Source: an uncultured Lachnospiraceae bacterium (GTDB lineage Bacteria > Bacillota > Clostridia > Lachnospirales > Lachnospiraceae). Taken from it: DNA of 38,689 nt. Each line of letters begins with the position of its first letter. Position 1 is the stretch's first letter. Under the pieces are notes generated by a model, which ran no database searches, was not told the DNA's origin, and saw only the letters and a program-made list of their open reading frames with translations. Positions 31,829 through 38,642 of this stretch are shown in pieces. The DNA lies in the NCBI GenBank assembly GCA_948441955.1, contig CAOJQZ010000015.1, forward strand, positions 1-38,689, in the 5' to 3' direction. The translations under genes and the position numbers were made by a program.

Positions 31829-32395
31829 ATGGCGGCAAGAAAGATTACATTACCACTTACAGAGGAGCTTGCAAAGACACTCCATGCCGGAGACAGCGTA
31901 CTTGTAACCGGAACAATCTATACATCCCGGGATGCCGGACACAAGAGAATGTGTGAAGCGCTGGAAAAAGGAGAGAAGATACCGTTTGACCCTGCAGACG
32001 CCACCATCTACTATGTAGGACCGACTCCGGCAAAGCCGGGACAGGTTATCGGCTCGGCAGGACCCACAACAAGCGGCCGTATGGACGCGTATGCTCCGAC
32101 GATGATGTCGGTGGGCGCCCGAGGCATGATTGGAAAGGGTGCGCGCCTTCCAGAGGTTGTAGACGCCATGAAAAAATACTCCGGCGTATATTTCGGAGCA
32201 ATCGGAGGAGCAGGCGCGCTTCTTGCTAAGTGTATCAAAAAGGCAGAGCTTATTGCTTATGAGGATCTGGGAGCCGAGGCGCTTAGAAGGCTTTATGTAG
32301 AGGATATGCCGCTGGTAGTTATTATTGACAGTGAAGGAAATAATCTGTACGAGAGCGGACGGGCGGCTTATCTTAATGAACATAAGGAGGCTTAG
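31829..32395 (+). CDS. Class I fumarate hydratase, beta subunit
   Basis: A 188-residue subunit matching the C-terminal domain of FumA / TtdB. Signatures: LHAGDSVLVTGTIYTSRDAGHKRM at the start (given in part as VLVTGTIYTSRDAGH), YVGPTPAKPGQVIGSAGPTT, MIGKGARL and YFGAIGGAGALLAKCI. It completes the active site formed with the alpha subunit. The transporter gene begins 3 bases after its stop and uses a ribosome site (AAGGAGG) within its last codons. Confidence 0.92.
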   Translation: MAARKITLPLTEELAKTLHAGDSVLVTGTIYTSRDAGHKRMCEALEKGEKIPFDPADATIYYVGPTPAKPGQVIGSAGPTTSGRMDAYAPTMMSVGARGMIGKGARLPEVVDAMKKYSGVYFGAIGGAGALLAKCIKKAELIAYEDLGAEALRRLYVEDMPLVVIIDSEGNNLYESGRAAYLNEHKEA

Positions 32396-32398
32396 GAC

Positions 32399-33610
32399 AT
32401 GGAGTTATTTGGAGGAATATTGGCAGTAAAGGCTGTCGTATTTCTTACATTCTCAATTTTTATAATTGCTGCTGTGGGATATGCAATCGGAAGAATCGAG
32501 GTAAAAGGAATCGACCTAGGAACTGCAGGAGTATTCATTATTGCCTTAATATACGGATGTCTGCTGTACGGGAAATTATCGGATAATCTGATGGCAGGGG
32601 AGGTATCCTTTGCAGGGGATGCATTGAAAATTGTGGAAAATATGGGTCTGGTATTTTTTGTGACTTCCGTTGGTTTTATTGCAGGGCCTAACTTTTTCGG
32701 AAATCTGAAGCGGAACTTTAAGTCCTATGTTTTGTTAGGGGCCGTAATTATTCTTGCAGCGGCAGCGACCTGCATTGCATGTATTTTTATCGGCGGTAAT
32801 TTTACTGAGCTTGACCACGATCAGTTTAAGGCAATTTTAGTAGGTATACTTTCGGGGGCGCTTACGAGTACGCCGGCGTTTTCAGCGTCAAAGGCTGCTG
32901 TGGGTGCAGATCTGGAAGCGCTTGTATCCGTAGGATACGGCATTGCCTATCTGTTTGGAGTAATCGGAGTTGTGCTTTTTGTGCAGATTGTACCTAAGAT
33001 TATGAGGGCAGATATGAATGAAGAAGTGGCCCAAATTGCTGCAAAGGAAGGAGAAGGACATAGGAAAAAGAGCCTGATTCTTACTGAGGTGGATGAATTT
33101 GGCTTCATGGCATTTTCACTGGCAGCAGTGGTAGGGATTCTTGCAGGAAGTATAAGCTACAGAAATTTTTCACTGACTACCACAGGCGGATGCCTTCTTA
33201 CTGCACTTGTATTCGGACATTTCGGGCATATTGGAAAGATATCCATCGTGCCCAGAAGTTCTACGCTTAAGATGCTGCGGGAATTAGGCCTTATGCTGTT
33301 TCTGATTGGGGCAGGCGTATCCGGAGGGGCAAAATTCGTGGAATACTTTGAGCCGGTTTATTTCCTTTATGGTGCGATTATGACAATTCTTCCGATGATT
33401 ATCGGTTTTATTATTGCGAAAAATATACTGAAACTTCCGCTTCTTAACAATCTGGGTTCCCTTACCGGAGGCATGACAAGTACGCCGGCCCTTGGAACGT
33501 TGATCAATATGGCCGGGACAGAGGACATTGCAGCGGCGTATGCGGCAACCTATCCGATTGCGCTGATTGCGGTGGTGCTGGCTTCACAGTTGATTATACT
33601 GTTCTGCTAG
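32399..33610 (+). CDS. AspT/AAE-family transporter lacking RCK domains, candidate dicarboxylate carrier
   Basis: A 403-residue membrane protein with about ten hydrophobic segments in two repeats. Each repeat has the family motif: GALTSTPAFSAS near residue 160 and GGMTSTPALGTL near 358. The family includes the aspartate-alanine exchanger AspT and the succinate exporter SucE of corynebacteria. Typical members exceed 500 residues owing to two TrkA-C (RCK) domains between the halves; here that region is reduced to a short polar linker (about 205-225). As the last gene after fumarate reductase and fumarase, succinate export or an aspartate/malate-succinate exchange is the natural proposal. The substrate is inferred from context. 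Confidence 0.8.
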   Translation: MELFGGILAVKAVVFLTFSIFIIAAVGYAIGRIEVKGIDLGTAGVFIIALIYGCLLYGKLSDNLMAGEVSFAGDALKIVENMGLVFFVTSVGFIAGPNFFGNLKRNFKSYVLLGAVIILAAAATCIACIFIGGNFTELDHDQFKAILVGILSGALTSTPAFSASKAAVGADLEALVSVGYGIAYLFGVIGVVLFVQIVPKIMRADMNEEVAQIAAKEGEGHRKKSLILTEVDEFGFMAFSLAAVVGILAGSISYRNFSLTTTGGCLLTALVFGHFGHIGKISIVPRSSTLKMLRELGLMLFLIGAGVSGGAKFVEYFEPVYFLYGAIMTILPMIIGFIIAKNILKLPLLNNLGSLTGGMTSTPALGTLINMAGTEDIAAAYAATYPIALIAVVLASQLIILFC

Positions 33611-33631
33611 AGCAATTGGAGATCAATCTGC

Positions 33632-33689
33632 AATCTGGGACGTAGTAAAATTCATTTTACTACGTCCCAGATTCATTTTACCCTGTCCC
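33632..33689 (-). repeat. Palindromic intergenic repeat, copy C
   Basis: The arm AATCTGGGACGTAGTAAAAT (33632-33651) and its complement (33654-33673) are separated by 2 bases. GGGACAGGGTAAAAT lies on the minus strand (complement at 33675-33689) and starts on the base after the stop codon of the minus-strand Sel1 gene. The element is between convergent genes, as copy A is, and could terminate both. Confidence 0.9.
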
Positions 33690-35774
33690 TTAATAGCCCT
33701 CCAAAGCTAATTCAGCCATTTTAGAACCATTTGCGGCAGCCTCTTTATACCACTTTCGGGCCTCATATCTCATGTGCATATGTTCATATGCTACGCCGCA
33801 GTTATATTGTGCTTTAGGATTCCCGCTGTCTGCAAGAGGCTTTAACCATTCAAGAGCCTCTTCATATGCTTCCATATAATAATACATGGATGCGCACTGG
33901 AACTGCGCATATTCGTCTCCATTGTTAGCAGCCTTTTTGTACCATTTGCAGGCAGAGGAATAGAAACGCTTCTTGGCATATATATCTCCCAGCTTATTCT
34001 GTGCCTGTATATTATTCTGTTCGGCGGCTTTTTCATACCAGGATATGGCCATATCTACATCCTGAACGGTTCCCATCCCTTCGTAATACATAGAAGCCAG
34101 ACAATACTGAGACAGATCATGTCCAAGCTTTGCGGCGATTTCAAACTGCTGCAGCGCGGTATTATATTTTTCTTCTTTCTTCCAATAATAAATCAGGCTG
34201 ACATTTTCATATATTTCTTCACTCCATTCACGACATTCGTCCGAAGCCTTGGAATGTCCTTTTGAAGCAGCTTCTGTAAGCCAGTGTACCGCTTTTTGTT
34301 CATTCTTCCAGGTTCCGATACCCATGTGGTATCTGTGGCCGCAATTGTATTGTGCCTTGATATTTCCCTTCATGGCTGCCCTTTCATACCAATAAAGCGC
34401 CTTTTTCTCGTCATTTTCCGTTCCCATACCTTTCGAGTAATAGAGGCCGGTATTAAACTGAGAGGCGGAATCCCCCTGTTCGGCCGCTTTTTTATACCAG
34501 TAGAAAGCCTTTTCCTTGTCCTCCGGGACTCCTTCTCCTTTGGAATAATGCCATCCGCATTGGAACTGTGCCTTAATATCCCCTTGCATAGCCGCTTTTT
34601 CGTACCAGTACATGGCCCTTTTCTTATCACTTTCTGATTCCGATCTACTGTCATACATCGATCCGCAGAGGTACTGGGTGAACGGCTCATTAGACTGCGT
34701 AGCCGCTTTTTCACACCAGTACAGGCTTTTTTCGTCATCAACGGCCGTTCCTTCACCGGCCTTATACATGATAGAGCATTGTGCGGCGGCAAGCAGGTGA
34801 TTCTGCAGAGCGGCCTTTTCATACCAGTAAATGGATTCGCTAAAATTTATTTCTGTGCCTTTTCCCTGCCGGTACATTTCTCCACAGTCAAATTGAGCGT
34901 CGGCATTTCCCTGCTCTGCCTGCTCCCTAAGCTTTCCAAGTCTGATCCTGTCCAGTTCAAACTCCATGGCGTCAGCAGAACGACTGGCTTCGTCATGTCC
35001 CAGCTCCCCTGCCCGTTGATACCAATAGAAGGCCTCTTTTTTTCCTTCGATGGTTCCCCTGTCAGCACACAGTTTACCATAGCAGAACTGTGCTTCAGGA
35101 TGTTCCTGCTTTGCCGCAATTTCGTACCAGTTCTCGGCTTCTTTTATATCGATAGGGGTACCTTCGCCAAGCTGATGCTTTCTGGCATATTGGAATTGAG
35201 CCTCCCTCTCGCCCTGCAGTGCCGCCTTTTTGTACCAGAAGAAAGCTTTTTCTTTATTAACCGGAGAATAGCGCCCCTCATCAAACATAAGGGCGCAGTT
35301 ATATTCGTCTTTCATGCTGCCCGTTATAGCCTTATCCTCCATAATTGCTTCTGCGATTTTATTTATGGCGGCAAAGCAAAATTCCAGGTATTTATGAGGC
35401 ATCAGTAAAACACGAAAGGAATCTTTGTAGTAATAGAGAAGCAGGCGGTCCGGATTTTTATCCGGAATGGTGATGGAATTAATATTTTCGTATTTCAATG
35501 AGCCGGGAAAAGAGCGCATAAGGAAAGGATCATTGTCCAGTATGGCATAAATTCCGTCTGCTGCGAATATAACTCCCTGTTTTCCGGTGTTCCATGTGGT
35601 CATATCAACAAAAGCGACTGCATTGTCCGGAGAGCACTCCGGGGCAAGGTATTGCAGCGCGTTTTGCTGCTGTCTGCGGCTACATTCAGCAAAGCGTACA
35701 GGGTTTGCTTTTTTTCTCAAATCAGAAGGGATATCTGAAAAAATGATATTTTCAATAAGGATACTTCGCTTCAT
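33690..35774 (-). CDS. Large Sel1-like-repeat protein with an N-terminal PH-like region
   Basis: A 694-residue protein. About residues 150-694 consist of some thirteen Sel1-like repeats, helical pairs of 36 or so residues with the recurring pattern A-F-WYKKAA-QG---AQF--G--Y--G-G. Such arrays act as protein-binding scaffolds. The first 140 residues have a different character: the segment WNTGKQGVIFAADGIYAILD followed by IPDKNPDRLLLYYYKD recalls a bacterial PH-like beta domain. No signal peptide or membrane segment is visible, so it is probably cytosolic. One repeat near residues 520-560 is irregular. It is transcribed alone from a promoter near 35850, and its stop codon abuts repeat copy C. 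Function unknown. Confidence 0.85.
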   Translation of the reverse strand: MKRSILIENIIFSDIPSDLRKKANPVRFAECSRRQQQNALQYLAPECSPDNAVAFVDMTTWNTGKQGVIFAADGIYAILDNDPFLMRSFPGSLKYENINSITIPDKNPDRLLLYYYKDSFRVLLMPHKYLEFCFAAINKIAEAIMEDKAITGSMKDEYNCALMFDEGRYSPVNKEKAFFWYKKAALQGEREAQFQYARKHQLGEGTPIDIKEAENWYEIAAKQEHPEAQFCYGKLCADRGTIEGKKEAFYWYQRAGELGHDEASRSADAMEFELDRIRLGKLREQAEQGNADAQFDCGEMYRQGKGTEINFSESIYWYEKAALQNHLLAAAQCSIMYKAGEGTAVDDEKSLYWCEKAATQSNEPFTQYLCGSMYDSRSESESDKKRAMYWYEKAAMQGDIKAQFQCGWHYSKGEGVPEDKEKAFYWYKKAAEQGDSASQFNTGLYYSKGMGTENDEKKALYWYERAAMKGNIKAQYNCGHRYHMGIGTWKNEQKAVHWLTEAASKGHSKASDECREWSEEIYENVSLIYYWKKEEKYNTALQQFEIAAKLGHDLSQYCLASMYYEGMGTVQDVDMAISWYEKAAEQNNIQAQNKLGDIYAKKRFYSSACKWYKKAANNGDEYAQFQCASMYYYMEAYEEALEWLKPLADSGNPKAQYNCGVAYEHMHMRYEARKWYKEAAANGSKMAELALEGY

Positions 35775-35830
35775 ATTCTGTTCCTTTCCTGGTAAAAATA
35801 TTTTTAATGGTGACGCTATGTTTTCTTTAA

Positions 35831-35859
35831 ATAATAATAAAAAATTAAAGGCGTGTCAA
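35831..35859 (-). promoter_or_regulatory. Candidate promoter of the Sel1-repeat gene
   Basis: On the minus strand TTGACA (complement at 35854-35859) is followed after 17 bases by TATTAT (complement at 35831-35836). It is divergent from the riboswitch promoter and 8 bases from it. Confidence 0.55.
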
Positions 35860-35866
35860 ATTTCTG

Positions 35867-35895
35867 TTTACAAGCAGAGAGCAGGGGTATATAAT
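35867..35895 (+). promoter_or_regulatory. Promoter of the FMN riboswitch / ribU operon
   Basis: TTTACA at 35867-35872 and TATAAT at 35890-35895 are 17 bases apart. The transcript would begin near 35902, about 50 bases before the riboswitch. The 366-base gap between the Sel1 gene and ribU is thus filled by two promoters, the aptamer and its terminator. Confidence 0.6.
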
Positions 35896-35950
35896 AAGTG
35901 TCAGCAGATAATGTTACTGCAATCACCGAATTCTTACAATAGAATAGGGA

Positions 35951-36073
35951 AGTCTTTGTGGCAGGGTGCAAGTCCCTACCGATGGTATAGTCCATGACCC
36001 GCTAAGGCGGCTGATCCGGTGACCTCACAGGAGGAATTCCGGAACCGACGGTATAGTCCGGATGAGAAAAGAC
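35951..36073 (+). promoter_or_regulatory. FMN riboswitch (RFN element)
   Basis: The RFN core is clear: GGCAGGGTGCAAGTCCCTAC, then CCGATGGTATAGTCC, GACCCGC-TAA-GGCGG, GATCCGGTGA, a variable arm with AATTCCGGAACCGACGGTAT, and AGTCCGGATGAGA. The closing stem P1 is GTCTTT (35952-35957) with AAAGAC (36068-36073). FMN binding would stop expression of the riboflavin transporter gene downstream. GTCCGG (36056-36061) can also pair with CCGGAC of the terminator (36094-36099), which offers an antiterminator. Confidence 0.95.
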
Positions 36074-36091
36074 ATTTTTCTGCAAATAATT

Positions 36092-36117
36092 GCCCGGACA
36101 CACGTGTTCCGGGCTTT
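36092..36117 (+). terminator. Riboswitch-controlled terminator
   Basis: GCCCGGA (36092-36098) pairs with TCCGGGC (36108-36114), followed by TTTATAATTT. Part of the 5' arm is complementary to the end of the aptamer, as expected for the expression platform. It lies 24 bases before the ribU start. Confidence 0.75.
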
Positions 36118-36140
36118 ATAATTTGAGGAGGATTGGTGAG

Positions 36141-36791
36141 ATGAGCCAGACGAATGAAACTTTAAAACGTAACGTAGTAACAGGCAGAAAAGCGACGGTG
36201 AGAGTAAAGACAATCGCGTTCGTAGGTCTTATGGGGGCATTAAGCGCGATACTTATGCTGCTTCGTTTTCCGATTCCGTTTATGCCGCCGTTTATGTCCT
36301 TCGATCTCTCGGGGGTAATGGAGATGCTGGGAGGATATATGTTCGGGCCGGGAGCGGCGTTCTGTATTATACTGGTGAAGCTTTTACTTCAGCTTGTTAT
36401 GCAGGGAAGTCTTTCTCTGGGGACCGGAGAGCTGCAGAATCTGATTTTAAGCAGCTGTTATGTGCTTCCTGCAGTATTTGTTTACTACAAGAAGAAGACG
36501 AAGAAGCGGGCGATGGCCGGAATGGCTGCAAGTACTGTTTTTGTAGCGGTTGTGGCGGTGTTTACCAACCTGTACATGATTATTCCGTTTTATGCAGGTC
36601 TTATGGGAAGCACGATGGATGATTTTGTGGCGATGTGTACGGCGGTGAACCCGATGATGAAGGATGCCTTGACAATGGCAGTTTTTGGGATTCTTCCATT
36701 TAATCTGATCAAATTTGGCGCCACATCGGTTGTGACATTTATTTTGTACAAGAAGCTGAGTAAATTTATAAAAGGAGTTATTGAAAGATGA
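36141..36791 (+). CDS. ribU: Riboflavin ECF transporter substrate-binding (S) component
   Basis: A 216-residue membrane protein with about six hydrophobic segments. It captures riboflavin and works with a shared EcfA-EcfA'-EcfT energising module. Family features: IAFVGLMGALSAILMLLRFP at the first helix (the AxxxA-type surface that contacts EcfT), PPFMSFDLSGVMEMLGGYMF in loop and helix 2, and LGTGELQNLI. The FMN riboswitch directly upstream strongly supports riboflavin as substrate. The start at 36141 has GAGGAGG upstream; a frame extension to 36090 would pass through the terminator hairpin. It overlaps the next gene by ATGA. Confidence 0.93.
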   Translation: MSQTNETLKRNVVTGRKATVRVKTIAFVGLMGALSAILMLLRFPIPFMPPFMSFDLSGVMEMLGGYMFGPGAAFCIILVKLLLQLVMQGSLSLGTGELQNLILSSCYVLPAVFVYYKKKTKKRAMAGMAASTVFVAVVAVFTNLYMIIPFYAGLMGSTMDDFVAMCTAVNPMMKDALTMAVFGILPFNLIKFGATSVVTFILYKKLSKFIKGVIER

Positions 36792-37273
36792 AATTTACAT
36801 TAGATAAAGAGATTACTTACGAGGCGGCAGCAGCGCGCATGTTTGAGATGCTGGGGACGGACAAAATTATGGCTCTGGCCTCCAGCAAGGACGACTATGT
36901 TATGGTGAGAAACGTCAGCTGTCTGTTCTATGATGAAAAGATTTATTTTAAGACAGATAAAAATTTCCGGAAGACAAAGCAGCTTTTTGCAAATCCGCAG
37001 GTAGCAATGTGCTGGAGCGGTATTCAGGTAGAGGGAATTGCGGAAAATAAGGGGCTGGTTGTGGAAGAGCCGGGACACAGGTTCGAGGAAGGCTATAAGA
37101 AATATCTGTGGCAGAGCTATAACAAATACAGTCATGAGGATACGGAGATTCTTATAGAAGTTTCTCCTAAATATGTGGAAATCTGGGATACAAGCGAGGA
37201 AGGATATGCCTTTCAGCTGTTTCTGGATTTTAACAAAAAAACTGTAGAAGTAAAGCAGTACGATAAAAAGTAA
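36788..37273 (+). CDS. Pyridoxamine 5'-phosphate oxidase-fold (PNPOx-like) flavoprotein
   Basis: A 161-residue split-barrel protein of the PNPOx-like superfamily, whose members usually bind FMN or F420 as dimers. Visible signs are the N-terminal MFEMLGTDKIMALASSKDD, VRNVSCLFYDEKIYFKTDKN with the downstream KTKQLFANPQVAMCW, typical of the fold's beta strands, and a C-terminal YVEIWDTSEEG. Specific activity cannot be read out; many relatives are general flavin-binding reductases. Its start overlaps the ribU stop by 4 bases, so it is translationally coupled to the riboflavin transporter and falls under the same FMN riboswitch, consistent with FMN as cofactor. A strong terminator follows. Confidence 0.8.
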   Translation: MKFTLDKEITYEAAAARMFEMLGTDKIMALASSKDDYVMVRNVSCLFYDEKIYFKTDKNFRKTKQLFANPQVAMCWSGIQVEGIAENKGLVVEEPGHRFEEGYKKYLWQSYNKYSHEDTEILIEVSPKYVEIWDTSEEGYAFQLFLDFNKKTVEVKQYDKK

Positions 37274-37295
37274 AAATTTGAATAGTTTCCCGAAG

Positions 37296-37337
37296 GAGGC
37301 AGAGTCCCAAAAGATATTTAGGGCTTCTGCCTCTTTT
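37296..37337 (+). terminator. Intrinsic terminator of the ribU operon
   Basis: GAGGCAGAGTCCC (37296-37308) pairs with GGGCTTCTGCCTC (37321-37333) with one mismatch and one G-T pair; TTTT follows. Confidence 0.85.
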
Positions 37338-37381
37338 CCTGTATGAAAAAGTCTTTAATAAAACGATTTACCAAAAGAAAA

Positions 37382-37485
37382 TATACACAAAAAATGAAAT
37401 TAAATTTTGTGTATAATCACGGATTTTTTGGATAAATTTGTGATAATTAGCTAAAAATATAAGGAACATATAGTCAAAAGTTCCT
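37382..37485 (+). promoter_or_regulatory. Inverted repeats upstream of the second ECF S gene
   Basis: TATACACAAAA (37382-37392) and TTTTGTGTATA (37405-37415) form perfect 11-base arms. A second pair, AGGAAC (37462-37467) and GTTCCT (37480-37485), ends 2 bases before the -35 at 37488. They could be operator sites or RNA structures of another transcript. Together with the terminator at 37296 and the promoter at 37488 they account for the 316-base gap here; no gene is seen in it. Confidence 0.4.
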
Positions 37486-37487
37486 AA

Positions 37488-37516
37488 TTGACAAAGGGAA
37501 AATTCTAAAGTATGAT
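37488..37516 (+). promoter_or_regulatory. Promoter of the second ECF S gene
   Basis: TTGACA at 37488-37493 and TATGAT at 37511-37516 with 17 bases between them. The ATG at 37512 lies within the -10 and cannot be the translation start. Confidence 0.7.
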
Positions 37517-37589
37517 GATAATAAAGTATTTGGAAAAACGTTTTACCAAACAGTTACAAGCGAAAGAGAGAGCAAAGGAGGAAACAAAC

Positions 37590-38171
37590 ATGAAAAAATT
37601 CAACAAATTAACTATTTTCCTGATCCCTATTGGAATAGCTGTGAACGTAGTAGGAGGACAGCTTGCGGTTCTCTTAAAACTGCCGGTATTCCTGGACAGC
37701 ATCGGAACAATTGTAGTTGGAGCATTATGCGGACCTGTTCCGGGAGTTCTGGTAGGTTTAGGATGTGGGCTTATCAATGCGATTTCCCTTCCTACCCTTT
37801 TACCGTATACAGTGATTGGAATGCTGTTCGGTGTGATTGGTTCTTTTCTGGCAAAGAAGAATATGTTTAATAAGATTTGGAAAGCATTGATTAATGGAGT
37901 CTGTATTGCGCTTGTCAGTACATGTATTGCAGTTCCAATTACTGCCACATTGTACGGCGGATTTGTAGGAACAGGCGCTAGCGGAATTGCAGCGGCTCTT
38001 ATGGCGGCAGGATGGGGAGTTGTTCCGGCAACCTTTGTCAGTGAATTAAGTTCAGAGATGATGGATAAGATTATCTGCCTGATTATTATATTCTTTGTTT
38101 TGAAAGCCATACCTGCACGTCTGGTAGTGAAGCTTCCGAATGGAAAGTACTTTGTAAAGGAAAATGAATAA
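37590..38171 (+). CDS. ECF transporter S component, substrate unknown
   Basis: A 193-residue membrane protein with five to six hydrophobic segments, related to the ECF S-component group near the riboflavin type. Features: IGIAVNVVGGQLAVLLKLPV then FLDSIGTIVVGALCGPVPG at the N-terminal half and VGLGCGLINAISLPTLLPYT, a pattern common to vitamin-type S components with a conserved aspartate in LDSIGT. There is no riboswitch upstream, so the vitamin is not revealed. The ATG at 37590 is preceded by AAAGGAGG; an upstream in-frame ATG overlaps the promoter. A hairpin terminator separates it from the ECF T gene behind it. Confidence 0.85.
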   Translation: MKKFNKLTIFLIPIGIAVNVVGGQLAVLLKLPVFLDSIGTIVVGALCGPVPGVLVGLGCGLINAISLPTLLPYTVIGMLFGVIGSFLAKKNMFNKIWKALINGVCIALVSTCIAVPITATLYGGFVGTGASGIAAALMAAGWGVVPATFVSELSSEMMDKIICLIIIFFVLKAIPARLVVKLPNGKYFVKENE

Positions 38172-38186
38172 AAAACAATGTAAGAA

Positions 38187-38222
38187 GGGGAAACAAAGCT
38201 TCGGGCGACGTTTCCCCGTTTT
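38187..38222 (+). terminator. Terminator-like hairpin between the ECF S and T genes
   Basis: GGGGAAAC (38187-38194) pairs with GTTTCCCC (38210-38217), followed by GTTTTC. It would end or weaken transcription before the ECF T gene. Confidence 0.75.
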
Positions 38223-38249
38223 CAAAAAATGGCGAGGAGGTTCATTCAT

Positions 38250-38642
38250 ATGAAAGATAATCAGTATGATTTTGTGGAAAAATACCGAAAGCCGAAAAAA
38301 ACCGGCAATTTTATATGCGATTTGAATCCCTTCAGCAAACTGAATTTGATGCTTGTTCTGGGATTGTCGGTTTTTTTTGTGCAAAATTTTATTTACGGCT
38401 TCTGCATGGTTGCCTTTTTTATAATTTTGTCTGTAGCTTCGGGATGCTTCAAGTCTTTCTTTTCTCTGTATTGGAAGGTTCTTCTGTTATTTGGAGTTTT
38501 TTTGTTTTTTGTAAAGGCGGCGTTCTCTCCAGGCGAACATGTGTTGTATGAACTTTGGGGAATCTGCGTGACAACCGAAAGTATAGCGTCAGGGCTTAGA
38601 ATTGTAGCAATGGTGCTGGCATTCAGCGGAGCTTTTATTTAG
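38250..38642 (+). CDS. ECF transporter T component (EcfT), C-terminally truncated
   Basis: A 130-residue N-terminal portion of the ECF T (CbiQ/EcfT) membrane subunit, which couples the two ATPases to S components. It begins KDNQYDFVEKYRKPKKTGNF, then LNPFSKLNLMLVLGLSVFF, and has four hydrophobic segments up to GLRIVAMVLAFSGAFI. Complete EcfT proteins are about 250-280 residues and carry two Ala-Arg-Gly-type coupling motifs in the second half; these are absent because a TAG stop follows directly. The start at 38250 has GAGGAGG 9 bases upstream; an ATG at 38229 precedes that site. The break could be a frameshift, a nonsense change or an insertion whose end lies in the last 50 bases (with AGAGT / ACTCT arms at about 38667-38681). 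Confidence 0.7.
   Translation: MKDNQYDFVEKYRKPKKTGNFICDLNPFSKLNLMLVLGLSVFFVQNFIYGFCMVAFFIILSVASGCFKSFFSLYWKVLLLFGVFLFFVKAAFSPGEHVLYELWGICVTTESIASGLRIVAMVLAFSGAFI

Noticed and set aside
37512..37589. A 26-codon extension of the second ECF S protein.
   Set aside because: Its ATG is in the -10 box of a consensus promoter, while AAAGGAGG stands just before the ATG at 37590.
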